From assembly GCA_002315335.1 (NCBI GenBank), contig DCGW01000070.1, forward strand, positions 1 through 24,870: a stretch of 24,870 bases of DNA, in the 5' to 3' direction. The position numbers and the translations under genes were made by a program. Origin of the DNA: Firmicutes bacterium UBA1768 (GTDB lineage Bacteria > Bacillota > Clostridia > Peptostreptococcales > Anaerovoracaceae). Below the pieces are notes generated by a model, which had not been told where the DNA came from, ran no database searches, and worked only from the letters and a program-made list of their open reading frames with translations. Below, piece by piece: positions 18,242 to 24,870 of the stretch; the first letter of the stretch is position 1; each line of letters begins with the position of its first letter.

Positions 18242-18553
18242 TTAATCTACAACCTTACCGGTCTTCTTTGATACTCTGACTTTTTTGCCATCCTTGATTT
18301 CAAAACCGATTCTTGTAGGAGCGTTTTCCTTCTTGTCAAAGTACATTAAATTTGAAACGTCTACAGGACCTTCTTTGTGTTCGATAGCTCCCTGTCTCAT
18401 TGTATTGTTAGGCTTTCTGTGCTTGGTCTGCATGTTGATGCCCTCAACAAGTGCTGTGTTGGTCTTAGGCATTACCTTGAGAACCTTGCCCTTCTTGCCC
18501 TTATCTTTACCGCTTATTACGATAACTGTATCGTCTTTTCTGATGTGCATCAT
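18242..18553 (-). CDS. rplX: 50S ribosomal protein L24
   Basis: The product has 103 residues. L24 is an assembly initiator with an N-terminal KOW domain ([20 protein letters not shown]). The first of two adjacent ATG codons lies 8 nt after GGAGG, so MMHIRK is taken as the start. The C-terminus [14 protein letters not shown] is typical. It lies 12 nt after rplN. Confidence 0.97.
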   Translation of the reverse strand: MMHIRKDDTVIVISGKDKGKKGKVLKVMPKTNTALVEGINMQTKHRKPNNTMRQGAIEHKEGPVDVSNLMYFDKKENAPTRIGFEIKDGKKVRVSKKTGKVVD

Positions 18554-18565
18554 CCTATTGTCCTC

Positions 18566-18934
18566 CTATAATACTTCCGGAGCGAGGGAGACGATCTTCA
18601 TGAAGCCCTTATCTCTCAGTTCTCTTGCAACCGGTCCAAATATACGTGTTCCAACGGGATTCTTGTCTTCTTTGATGACTACTGCTGCGTTCTGGTCGAA
18701 CTTTACATAGCTGCCGTCATTTCTTCTAACGCCGTGCTTGCTTCTTACTACAACAGCTCTGACAACTTCGCCCTTCTTAACAACGCCGCCAGGAGTAGCA
18801 TCTTTAACAGCACATACGATTATATCTCCAATGTTCGCATACTTACGGCTTGTACCACCGAGTATACGAATGCATAAAAGCTCTTTTGCTCCGGAATTGT
18901 CTGCAACCCTGAGCCTGGTTTCATTCTGTATCAT
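18566..18934 (-). CDS. rplN: 50S ribosomal protein L14
   Basis: The product has 122 residues, the standard length, starting [21 protein letters not shown]14 forms intersubunit bridges and is the docking site of RsfS. The core [20 protein letters not shown] and the [20 protein letters not shown] segment are conserved. It follows rpsQ by 23 nt. Confidence 0.98.
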   Translation of the reverse strand: MIQNETRLRVADNSGAKELLCIRILGGTSRKYANIGDIIVCAVKDATPGGVVKKGEVVRAVVVRSKHGVRRNDGSYVKFDQNAAVVIKEDKNPVGTRIFGPVARELRDKGFMKIVSLAPEVL

Positions 18935-18957
18935 GCTTTGGTTCCTCCTTTTCCGAA

Positions 18958-19212
18958 TTACTTAACTTCTTCAAGAACTTCAACAAGTCTCCATCTCTTA
19001 TCCTTAGAAAGAGGTCTTGTTTCCATAATTCTGACTTTATCGCCGATGTTACAAACGTTGTTCTCGTCATGAGCCTTAAACTTCTTTGTAACCTTAACTG
19101 CCTTACCGTAAAGTGAATGTCTTACGAAATCTTCAACAGTAACAACGATAGTCTTATCCATTTTGTTGCTTGTTACGATACCAATTCTGGTCTTTCTTCT
19201 GTTTCTTTCCAT
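18958..19212 (-). CDS. rpsQ: 30S ribosomal protein S17
   Basis: The product has 84 residues from the ATG at 19212. The frame is open up to an ATG at 19236 that overlaps the rpmC stop. However, AAAGGAGG lies inside that stretch, 6 nt before the 19212 ATG, and the shorter protein has the usual family length. S17 is an OB-fold primary binder of the 16S 5' domain. [20 protein letters not shown] and the C-terminal [16 protein letters not shown] are conserved. Confidence 0.97.
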   Translation of the reverse strand: MERNRRKTRIGIVTSNKMDKTIVVTVEDFVRHSLYGKAVKVTKKFKAHDENNVCNIGDKVRIMETRPLSKDKRWRLVEVLEEVK

Positions 19213-19235
19213 GTTCATCCTCCTTTCGGTTCTCA

Positions 19236-19436
19236 TTAAGCTTCAGCCTGTAACTGCTTTTCACGAATTACAGTCTTGAGTCTGGCGATATCTTTCTTTA
19301 AACTTTTCATCTGATTAGGATTATCGAGCTGTCCTGTTACGTGCTGGAATCGAAGATTGAATAATTCCTGCTTGAGCTTTAAAACCTCATTGTTCAGTTC
19401 CTGCTCGTTCATATCTCTCATTGCTTCTATTTTCAT
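19236..19436 (-). CDS. rpmC: 50S ribosomal protein L29
   Basis: The product has 66 residues from the ATG at 19436, one base after the rplP stop (TAGA-ATG). An upstream GTG at 19451 lies inside rplP and would add five residues not found in the family. L29 is a two-helix protein at the tunnel exit that binds SRP and trigger factor along with L23. The segment [20 protein letters not shown] is the family core. The ribosome site is weak, so coupling to rplP is likely. Confidence 0.96.
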   Translation of the reverse strand: MKIEAMRDMNEQELNNEVLKLKQELFNLRFQHVTGQLDNPNQMKSLKKDIARLKTVIREKQLQAEA

Positions 19437-19437
19437 T

Positions 19438-19866
19438 CTACTCTTCACCACCCTCTGCCTGTTCTTTTACGACAAACTTGGATTTGATAGGGAGTTTATG
19501 TGAAGCAAGTCTCATAGCTTCTCTTGCTTTTTCTTCTGAAACTCCACCAAGCTCGAACATTACTCTGCCTGGCTTTACTACTGCTACCCAGTATTCAGGA
19601 GCACCTTTTCCGGCACCCATTCTTACTTCTGCAGGCTTCTTTGTAACCGGCTTATGCGGGAAAATCTTGATATAAACGTTACCGCCTCTTTTGATTGATC
19701 TTGTCATCGCAATTCTGGCTGCTTCGATCTGGTTTGATGTAATCCAACCAGGTTCTGTAGCCACGAGACCGAAATCACCGTATGTGACTTTATTTCCTCT
19801 TGTTGACACGCCCTTCATTCTACCTCTGTGAACTCTTCTGCGCTTAACTCTTTTTGGCATTAACAT
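19438..19866 (-). CDS. rplP: 50S ribosomal protein L16
   Basis: The product has 142 residues starting [24 protein letters not shown] lies 10 nt before the first ATG and 16 nt before the second, which supports this start. L16 helps shape the A-site and peptidyl-transferase surroundings. The conserved [40 protein letters not shown] and [12 protein letters not shown] segments are present. Confidence 0.98.
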   Translation of the reverse strand: MLMPKRVKRRRVHRGRMKGVSTRGNKVTYGDFGLVATEPGWITSNQIEAARIAMTRSIKRGGNVYIKIFPHKPVTKKPAEVRMGAGKGAPEYWVAVVKPGRVMFELGGVSEEKAREAMRLASHKLPIKSKFVVKEQAEGGEE

Positions 19867-19894
19867 GAGTGTTTTTCCTCCTTTCCCGACTCAA

Positions 19895-20770
19895 TTATTC
19901 TTCAGCCGGTGCTTCTGCTGCCGGTGCTTCTTCTGCTGGTGCTGCTTCAACTGGAGCAGGAACTTCCTTAGGAGCCTTTCTTGTTCTTGGGTTTACATAA
20001 ACCGGCTTCTGTTCCTGTTCGCCTCTGTTGTCGCGTCTTTCTCTTCTGTTTTCTCTGTTACCGTCGTTTCTTCTTCTGTCGTTGTTCTTTCTGCCTCTTC
20101 TTTCCTGTGGAGCAGCTTCTTCCTGTGCTTCACCAAGCTTGCCGAGGATTTCGCCGTGGTTAATCCAAACCTTAACGCCGAGCTTACCATACTGTGTATT
20201 AGCTTCCCAGAAACCGTAACCGATATCAGCTCTTAATGTATGAAGAGGAACGTTACCTTCGTTGTATTTTTCGCTTCTTGCGATTTCAGCTCCGCCTACT
20301 CTGCCTGAAACTACAACCTTGATTCCCTTTGCGCCAGCCTTCATTGTTCTGCCGATAGCCTGCTTCATAGCTCTTCTGAAGGATACTCTTCTTTCGAGTG
20401 ACTGTGCAATGCTTTCTGCAACTAACTGTGCATCGGTTTCAGGTCTTCTTACTTCGTTAATATTGATAACAGCATCCTTACCTGTTAACTTCTGGATGTC
20501 CTTCTTGAGTTCATCGATTCCTGCACCGCTTCTGCCGATAACCATACCAGGCTTAGCTGTGAATACAGTAACCTTTACAACATTTGCTGCTGATCTTTCG
20601 ATTAAAACCTTAGCAACGCCTGCTAAATATAATTTGTTCTTTAAAAACTTTCTGATTTTATCGTCTTCAACTAAATAGTCTGCGAAATCCTTTTTGTTTG
20701 CATACCACTTAGAATCCCAGTCTTTGATGACGCCAACTCTGAGTCCATGTGGACTTACTTTCTGACCCAT
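19895..20770 (-). CDS. rpsC: 30S ribosomal protein S3 with long disordered C-terminal tail
   Basis: The product has 291 residues against the usual 205-230. Residues 1-211 are a normal S3: start [20 protein letters not shown], a KH domain with the GRSG loop at 79-82, and the C-terminal domain ending [16 protein letters not shown] near residue 209. S3 lines the mRNA entry tunnel and helps unwind mRNA. The extra 80 residues form two parts: an arginine/asparagine-rich stretch (about 222-252, [20 protein letters not shown]) and an acidic Pro/Ala/Glu repeat (about 266-291, [15 protein letters not shown]). No frame break is visible, so the tail is real coding sequence. It follows rplV by 16 nt. Confidence 0.97.
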   Translation of the reverse strand: MGQKVSPHGLRVGVIKDWDSKWYANKKDFADYLVEDDKIRKFLKNKLYLAGVAKVLIERSAANVVKVTVFTAKPGMVIGRSGAGIDELKKDIQKLTGKDAVININEVRRPETDAQLVAESIAQSLERRVSFRRAMKQAIGRTMKAGAKGIKVVVSGRVGGAEIARSEKYNEGNVPLHTLRADIGYGFWEANTQYGKLGVKVWINHGEILGKLGEAQEEAAPQERRGRKNNDRRRNDGNRENRRERRDNRGEQEQKPVYVNPRTRKAPKEVPAPVEAAPAEEAPAAEAPAEE

Positions 20771-20786
20771 TCAGCGAACCTCCTTA

Positions 20787-21122
20787 CTATGCTCTTTCTC
20801 TTAATGTAACACCGATGTGGCTGCTTCTCTTTAAGATCATTGCAGCACCACCCTTGCAACCAGCTCTCCATCTCTTCATTGTTGGGCCCTGGTTAGCATA
20901 TATTTCAGCTACATATAACTTGTTAACGTCCATATCGTGATTATTTTCAGCGTTAGCAGCTGCGGACTTTACTACCTTTAAAATAGCTTCTGCACTGCTG
21001 CCCGGTGTAAACTTTAAGATTGCCTGAGCCTCGCTTAAGCTTTTGCCTCTTACAAGGTCTGTTATTGGCTTTAATTTGCTAGGTGAAATCCTAACATATT
21101 TTGCTACAGCCTTAGCTTCCAT
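20787..21122 (-). CDS. rplV: 50S ribosomal protein L22
   Basis: The product has 111 residues. L22 lines the peptide exit tunnel and contributes to its constriction with a beta-hairpin loop (about 80-100, PTMKRWRAGCKGGAAMILKR). The start EAKAVAKYVRISPSKLKPIT and DLVRGKSLSEAQAIL are conserved. It follows rpsS by 14 nt. Confidence 0.98.
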   Translation of the reverse strand: MEAKAVAKYVRISPSKLKPITDLVRGKSLSEAQAILKFTPGSSAEAILKVVKSAAANAENNHDMDVNKLYVAEIYANQGPTMKRWRAGCKGGAAMILKRSSHIGVTLRERA

Positions 21123-21136
21123 GAGCTACCTCCTTA

Positions 21137-21421
21137 TTACTTCTTAACTTTGGATGACTTTTCCTTATCTGCGTGACCTCTGTAGGTTCTTGTTGGAGCG
21201 AATTCTCCGAGTCTGTGACCTACCATATCTTCAGTGATGTATACAGGAACATGCTTTCTGCCATCGTGTACTGCGATTGTGTGTCCTACCATCTGCGGGA
21301 AAATTGTTGATGGTCTTGACCATGTCTTTATCACTTTCTTTTCGTTAGCCGCATTCATCTCTTCGATAGCCTTTAAAAGCTTTTCATTTACAAAAGGGCC
21401 TTTTTTGAGTGATCTACTCAT
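21137..21421 (-). CDS. rpsS: 30S ribosomal protein S19
   Basis: The product has 94 residues, starting [21 protein letters not shown]19 sits in the 30S head, bound with S13 near the A-site finger. The conserved [40 protein letters not shown] and [10 protein letters not shown] segments are present. It follows rplB by 17 nt. Confidence 0.98.
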   Translation of the reverse strand: MSRSLKKGPFVNEKLLKAIEEMNAANEKKVIKTWSRPSTIFPQMVGHTIAVHDGRKHVPVYITEDMVGHRLGEFAPTRTYRGHADKEKSSKVKK

Positions 21422-21438
21422 TAATTCTTCCTCCTGAA

Positions 21439-22272
21439 TTACTTATCATTTCTTCTCTTTACGATATATTTATTGGAATGCTTGTTCTTCTTTCTTGTCT
21501 TGTAACCAAGAGCAGGCTTACCCCAAGGTGTAACAGGATTTGCTCTACCAACTGGAGCACGACCTTCACCACCACCGTGTGGGTGGTCGTTCGGGTTCAT
21601 TACGGAACCTCTTACTGTAGGTCTGATACCCATGTGACGTTTTCTACCAGCCTTACCGATGCTGATGTTTTCGTGGTCGAGGTTACCAACTTCGCCGATT
21701 GTAGCTCTGCATTCGATTCTTACTTTTCTTACTTCGCCGGACGGAAGTCTTACTGTTGCGAAGTCGCCTTCCTTAGCCATGAGCTGTGCTGAGTTGCCGG
21801 CTGCTCTTACCATCTGAGCACCCTTGCCAGGCTTGAGCTCGATGCAGTGGATAACTGTACCAACCGGAATGTTCTTCAGTGGAAGTGCATTGCCAGGCTT
21901 GATGTCTGCTGTTTCGCCAGCCATGATAGCATCGCCAACCTTAAGCTTGTTAGGAGCGATGATATATCTCTTGTCGCCGTCAACATATGTGATTAATGCG
22001 ATGTTTGCGCTTCTGTTTGGATCGTATTCGATTGTTGAAACCTTACCAGGAACGCCATCCTTATTTCTCTTGAAGTCGATGATTCTGTACTTAGCTCTTG
22101 TGCCGCCGCCTCTGTGTCTTACTGTGATCTTACCTCTTGAGTTTCTGCCGGCATGCTTTTTAAGAGTTACTGTAAGGGACTTTTCCGGAGTGGAGGTTGT
22201 GATTTCTTCGAATGTGGAAACTGTCATTCCTCTCTGGCCCGGAGTTATTGGCTTATATTTCTTGATTCCCAT
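21439..22272 (-). CDS. rplB: 50S ribosomal protein L2
   Basis: The product has 277 residues, the standard length. L2 is needed for subunit association and peptidyl transfer. [19 protein letters not shown], the RNA-binding core ([20 protein letters not shown]) and the C-terminal loop [19 protein letters not shown], with its conserved histidines near the peptidyl-transferase centre, are all intact. It follows rplW by 21 nt. Confidence 0.98.
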   Translation of the reverse strand: MGIKKYKPITPGQRGMTVSTFEEITTSTPEKSLTVTLKKHAGRNSRGKITVRHRGGGTRAKYRIIDFKRNKDGVPGKVSTIEYDPNRSANIALITYVDGDKRYIIAPNKLKVGDAIMAGETADIKPGNALPLKNIPVGTVIHCIELKPGKGAQMVRAAGNSAQLMAKEGDFATVRLPSGEVRKVRIECRATIGEVGNLDHENISIGKAGRKRHMGIRPTVRGSVMNPNDHPHGGGEGRAPVGRANPVTPWGKPALGYKTRKKNKHSNKYIVKRRNDK

Positions 22273-22293
22273 GTTCTTCTATCCTCCTTCTCT

Positions 22294-22596
22294 TTAGAGA
22301 CCCTGGAAGAATTCGATTTCCTGGCTGTCTTCAGTCAGCTTGATGATAGCTTTCTTTGTGCCTGCTGTCATGCCTTCGTATCTTCCCATTCTCTTGAGCT
22401 TTCCTCTGCAATTCATGATGTTAACTTTTTCTACTTCAACATCGAAGATTTCCTCGATTGCCTGTTTAACCTGTGTTTTGTTTGCTGTTTTTGCAACCTG
22501 GAATGTGTATTTTCTTTCCTGTGTATCGTCCATACTCTTTTCGGAGATAATAGGTCTTAAAACTACATCATAAGGTGTCTTTGTAATTGATGCCAT
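22294..22596 (-). CDS. rplW: 50S ribosomal protein L23
   Basis: The product has 100 residues. L23 lies at the tunnel exit and docks trigger factor and SRP. The segment [40 protein letters not shown] and [18 protein letters not shown] match the family. Its ATG follows the rplD stop without a gap (TAA-ATG), and its ribosome site CAGGAGG lies inside the end of rplD. Confidence 0.98.
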   Translation of the reverse strand: MASITKTPYDVVLRPIISEKSMDDTQERKYTFQVAKTANKTQVKQAIEEIFDVEVEKVNIMNCRGKLKRMGRYEGMTAGTKKAIIKLTEDSQEIEFFQGL

Positions 22597-23220
22597 TTAG
22601 ATGTACACCTCCTGGATCTTTTCTACCGCTTCCTTTGTGAGGATGAGGCTTGTGTGGTTTAACATATCATATACGTTCAGTGATGTTACTATTGTTGTCT
22701 GTACGCCCGGGATATTTGACGCTGACTTAACAACGTTCTTATCTACTTCCGGTAATACGATGAGGGCTTTCTTTGCTGCGCCTACTGCTGCGAGCATCTT
22801 AACCATCTCTTTTGTCTTTGGTGCTTCAAAAGCGATGCTGTCGATTACGATGAGTTCATTTTCAACAACCTTTGAAGAGAGAACTGACTTTGTAGCAAGT
22901 CTTCTTACCTTCTTGTTGATTGTGTATCTGTAATCTCTTGGCTTTGGTGCAAATACGATACCGCCGCCTACGTGGTTAGGAGCCCTTCTGCTACCCTGAC
23001 GAGCACGACCTGTACCCTTCTGTCTGTAAGGCTTCTGTCCGCCGCCCTTAACTTCGCTTCTTGTCTTTGCTGACTGTGTACCCTGTCTCTGGTTTGCGAG
23101 GTAGTTCTTTACTACTTCGTGTACAGCGTATTCATTTATTTCAATTCCGAAGATTTCGTCTTTTAATTCGATTTCTCCTGCAGCCTCGCCGGCCATGTTG
23201 AGCATTTTGTATGTTGCCAT
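22597..23220 (-). CDS. rplD: 50S ribosomal protein L4
   Basis: The product has 207 residues. L4 lines the exit tunnel with a long extended loop (about 46-95, including [20 protein letters not shown] and [16 protein letters not shown]). In E. coli L4 represses the S10 operon; whether it does so here is unknown, but the long S10 leader makes the question relevant. The C-terminal domain ([20 protein letters not shown]) is normal. It follows rplC by 26 nt. Confidence 0.98.
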   Translation of the reverse strand: MATYKMLNMAGEAAGEIELKDEIFGIEINEYAVHEVVKNYLANQRQGTQSAKTRSEVKGGGQKPYRQKGTGRARQGSRRAPNHVGGGIVFAPKPRDYRYTINKKVRRLATKSVLSSKVVENELIVIDSIAFEAPKTKEMVKMLAAVGAAKKALIVLPEVDKNVVKSASNIPGVQTTIVTSLNVYDMLNHTSLILTKEAVEKIQEVYI

Positions 23221-23246
23221 CTTTTGTTCCTCCTTTCCGACTTAGC

Positions 23247-23879
23247 TTATTTCTGACCCTTTACGGCATACTTAACTTTTAAGAGGCCGCCTCTTGGACC
23301 AGGAACCGAACCCTTGATGAGGAGCACGTTTCTGTCTGCGATAACTTTTACTAATTCAAGATTCTGTACTGTTGTTGTTTCTCTTCCCATTCTTCCAGGA
23401 CCCTTATTGCCCTTGAATACTCTTGATGGGTATGTACCAGCTGCCAGACCACCAGGTAATCTCTTGTGCTTTGAACCGTGAGTTACAGGACCTCTGTGGT
23501 GTCCGTGTCTCTTGATGTTACCCTGTGTTCCCTTACCTTTGGAAACTCCTGTTACATCCAGCTTTGAACCTTCTTCTAAGTCAGCTACTGTGAATTCCTG
23601 ACCGAGTTCGTAAGCTGCTGTGTCGTCTACTCTTACTTCTGTGAGGTATCTCTTTGCAGGAGCTCCCCACTTTTCAAAGTGGCCCTTGAGCGGCTTTGTG
23701 AGTTTGTGTTCTTTGATTTCGCCGAAGCCAATCTGGATTGCATTGTAGCCATCGTTTTCTTCGGTTTTAATCTGTGTTACTGCCATTGGTCCAGCTTCAA
23801 CTACTGTAACCGGAATAGCAATACCTTCTTCGGAAAAGATTTGAGTCATTCCAATTTTCTTTCCTAAAAATGTGTTCAT
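23247..23879 (-). CDS. rplC: 50S ribosomal protein L3
   Basis: The product has 210 residues, starting MNTFLGKKIGMTQIFSEEG. L3 is an early 50S assembly protein whose central extension (about 125-160, KGTQGNIKRHGHHRGPVTHG and SKHKRLPGG) reaches the peptidyl-transferase centre. The ribosome site AGGAGG lies 5 nt before the ATG. The 139-nt gap to rpsJ upstream is by far the longest inside the S10 section and contains paired hairpins. Confidence 0.98.
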   Translation of the reverse strand: MNTFLGKKIGMTQIFSEEGIAIPVTVVEAGPMAVTQIKTEENDGYNAIQIGFGEIKEHKLTKPLKGHFEKWGAPAKRYLTEVRVDDTAAYELGQEFTVADLEEGSKLDVTGVSKGKGTQGNIKRHGHHRGPVTHGSKHKRLPGGLAAGTYPSRVFKGNKGPGRMGRETTTVQNLELVKVIADRNVLLIKGSVPGPRGGLLKVKYAVKGQK

Positions 23880-23894
23880 GTTTACCTCCTGTTT

Positions 23895-23965
23895 CTTACA
23901 GCGGATTACTTTCGTAATCGTACTAAGGATCTCTTACAGCGGATTGCTTTCGCAATCATACTAAG
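23895..23965 (-). repeat. Two tandem 33-nt hairpin repeats in the rpsJ-rplC gap
   Basis: Copies at 23895-23927 and 23933-23965 (period 38) differ at only three positions. On the transcript each is CUUAGUA-Y, a 6-bp stem capped by a GAAA tetraloop, then CCGCUGUAAG. The stems are GAUUAC/GUAAUC and GAUUGC/GCAAUC. Two of the three differences are thus a compensatory A-U to G-C change, and the third is a loop C/U change. The outer CUUA/UAAG can also pair, leaving an internal loop. This is direct evidence that the RNA fold is kept. The second hairpin ends about 15 nt before the rplC start. Confidence 0.85.
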
Positions 23966-23999
23966 TTGAGGTTGGGTTATATCTCAAATTTCTTAGTAT
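23958..23999 (-). promoter_or_regulatory. Alternative long hairpin overlapping the tandem repeats
   Basis: ATACTAAG (23958-23965, the 5' edge of the first transcribed repeat) is complementary to CTTAGTAT (23992-23999), and the adjoining TTGAG/CTCAA also pair. This gives 13 bp with a 4-nt bulge. It uses the CUUAGUAU segment that would otherwise close the first hairpin, so the two folds compete. Confidence 0.6.
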
Positions 24000-24018
24000 T
24001 CTGTATCCTTTGATTTAC

Positions 24019-24327
24019 TTACAGCTTGATTTCTACGTTTACTCCAGCTGGTAAATCAAGTTTCATGAGTGCATCGACTGTCTTAGGACCTGGATTCAGG
24101 ATATCGATAAGTCTCTTATGTGTTCTCTGCTCGAACTGTTCTCTTGAATCCTTGTACTTGTGTACAGCTCTTAAGATTGTTACAACCTGCTTTTCTGTTG
24201 GAAGTGGAATAGGACCGGAAACCTCTGCTCCTGTCTTCTTCGCTGCTTCAACGATTCTGATTGCTGACTGATCTAAAGCTCTGTGATCATAAGCCTTCAG
24301 TCTGATTCTGATTTTCTGTGTTGCCAT
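24019..24327 (-). CDS. rpsJ: 30S ribosomal protein S10
   Basis: The product has 102 residues, starting [21 protein letters not shown]10 is in the 30S head and also works as NusE in transcription antitermination with NusB. The loop [20 protein letters not shown] and [20 protein letters not shown] are conserved. AAGGAGG lies 13 nt before the ATG, a longer spacing than for neighbouring genes. It is the first gene of the superoperon. Confidence 0.98.
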   Translation of the reverse strand: MATQKIRIRLKAYDHRALDQSAIRIVEAAKKTGAEVSGPIPLPTEKQVVTILRAVHKYKDSREQFEQRTHKRLIDILNPGPKTVDALMKLDLPAGVNVEIKL

Positions 24328-24356
24328 TTTTCAGTGTTTTCCTCCTTGTTTATTTT

Positions 24357-24481
24357 TCGTACGCTATTGCTATGCCCGTACGAGGTGATCCTCGCACACT
24401 CTTCCGGGTGTTTCCTTAATTTGCGCACACCCTAAAAGCGTGGAGAACCCCTTCGCCTTTATCTTGTAAAGACAATTCTCC
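24357..24481 (-). promoter_or_regulatory. Structured leader of the S10 operon
   Basis: The transcript from about 24537 to the rpsJ start contains several stems. These are GGAGAA (24476-24481) with TTCTCC (24442-24447) enclosing CTTTA/TAAAG (24457-24471); GGGTGT (24427-24432) with ACACCC (24406-24411); CGAGG-ATCA-CCTCG (24381-24394); and TCGTACG (24377-24383) with CGTACGA (24357-24363). The last two share bases 24381-24383 and exclude each other. The final hairpin ends a few nucleotides before the AAGGAGG of rpsJ. The fold suggests an autoregulatory leader; the ligand is unknown, with ribosomal protein L4 or S10 as guesses. Confidence 0.6.
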
Positions 24482-24543
24482 GCAGAAATTCTCTGATAGC
24501 TCAGTAACTTCCTGCTTCTACGCATTTATAAGCAAGCTTTTAT

Positions 24544-24571
24544 ATTTTAACACATATAATTTCGATTGCAA
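24544..24571 (-). promoter_or_regulatory. Promoter of the S10-spc-alpha superoperon
   Basis: On the minus strand a -35 TTGCAA (24566-24571), a 16-nt spacer and -10 TAAAAT (24544-24549) with an extended TGT are present. Upstream, three A/T tracts of 6-7 bp centred near 24585, 24597 and 24609 are spaced by about one helical turn, as expected for an UP element or bent DNA. Transcription would start near 24537. Confidence 0.7.
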
Positions 24572-24676
24572 GGGTTTTGAGAAAAAAAGCTATTAAAAAA
24601 CTATATTTTTTTACGCTAAAACCATGATATTTCAACATTTCGTTCTGCCACTAATCCGTGTGTATCATTTACGCTG

Positions 24677-24702
24677 TATTATGGGGACTTTCCCCCATAA
24701 TA
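24677..24702. repeat. Perfect 10-bp inverted repeat upstream of the S10 promoter
   Basis: Arms TATTATGGGG and CCCCATAATA are separated by 6 nt. No T-run follows on either strand, so it is not a standard terminator. It lies between the tuf terminator and the S10 promoter, about 105 bp upstream of the -35. Apart from this, the 24610-24798 stretch is AT-rich and shows nothing I can name. Confidence 0.6.
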
Positions 24703-24798
24703 GTCTATATAGTGTGCTGGATTTTTCCGAGATTTTTTCTTAGTTTTTATTATTTTGCCAGAAGTCTTTCGCTGCAACAAAAATCCCTGCTCAGAACT

Positions 24799-24824
24799 AA
24801 ACGGCAGCCTTGCGACTGCCGTTT
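24799..24824 (-). terminator. Terminator after the upstream (tuf) gene
   Basis: An 11-bp stem (AAACGGCAGTC with GGCTGCCGTTT, one G-U pair) is capped by a GCAA tetraloop. The stem ends in UUU and continues AGUUCU on the minus strand. It starts 23 nt after the stop codon at 24848. Confidence 0.75.
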
Positions 24825-24847
24825 AATATACTTGCGTTTTAGATCAA

Positions 24848-24870
24848 TTATTCGATGATACCTGTTACAA
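24848..24870 (-). CDS. tuf: Probable elongation factor Tu, last codons only
   Basis: The window edge holds the minus-strand codons for V-T-G-I-I-E followed by TAA. Bacterial EF-Tu typically ends in a VV-x-x-IIE sequence, and tuf (after rpsL-rpsG-fusA) commonly precedes rpsJ. A terminator follows shortly. Only seven codons are visible, so this is a context-based assignment. Confidence 0.55.

Noticed and set aside
19213..19236. Longer S17 start overlapping the rpmC stop
   Set aside because: The Shine-Dalgarno AAAGGAGG sits inside this stretch and points to the ATG at 19212, which also gives the usual S17 length.
19895..20136. Frameshift or sequencing error as the cause of the long S3 tail
   Set aside because: The frame stays open with biased, repeat-like composition and ends cleanly 28 nt before rplP; no alternative frame gives a normal S3 end.
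23895..23965. Possible CRISPR array
   Set aside because: Only two copies with a 5-nt gap and no spacers; the repeats are RNA hairpins inside a ribosomal operon.

Overview
The window is a core-genome stretch of a low-to-mid GC Gram-positive anaerobe, most probably a member of the Clostridia. This rests on the gene order, a zinc-type S14, Cys4 zinc forms of S4 and adenylate kinase, a KOW-domain protein between map and infA, strong Shine-Dalgarno sites, a T-box riboswitch and an oxygen-sensitive indolepyruvate:ferredoxin oxidoreductase. The genus cannot be fixed from the sequence alone. Every gene I can support lies on the minus strand, so the biological reading order runs from high to low coordinates.

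Right part (24870 to 8606): the last codons of a probable tuf gene and its terminator are followed by a promoter with A-tracts and a roughly 210-nt structured leader. Then comes one continuous S10-spc-alpha superoperon: rpsJ, rplC, rplD, rplW, rplB, rpsS, rplV, rpsC, rplP, rpmC, rpsQ, rplN, rplX, rplE, rpsZ, rpsH, rplF, rplR, rpsE, rpmD, rplO, secY, adk, map, a KOW protein, infA, rpmJ, rpsM, rpsK, rpsD, rpoA, rplQ. It encodes 26 ribosomal proteins together with the Sec channel, adenylate kinase, methionine aminopeptidase, IF-1 and the RNA polymerase alpha subunit. Most intergenic gaps are under 30 nt. The exceptions hold RNA structure: the S10 leader, a 139-nt rpsJ-rplC gap with two tandem covarying hairpins, and a 202-nt rpmJ-rpsM gap with its own promoter and a folded leader.

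Middle part (8563 to 3737): the operon continues into ecfA1-ecfA2-ecfT, the shared energizing module of ECF vitamin/metal transporters. It ends at a long hairpin that contains a perfect TGTGA-N6-TCACA palindrome. An OmpR-family response regulator and its HAMP-type sensor kinase follow.

Left part (3736 to 1): a consensus-like promoter and a complete T-box leader precede an EcsC-family gene, a DRE-TIM aldolase-like gene and the truncated start of iorA. The T-box specifier reads UGG and its bulge UGGC fits a G discriminator base, so it should sense uncharged tRNA-Trp. This puts an indole-3-pyruvate oxidoreductase operon, with two poorly understood partner genes, under tryptophan-starvation control. 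That is the most interesting system in the window.
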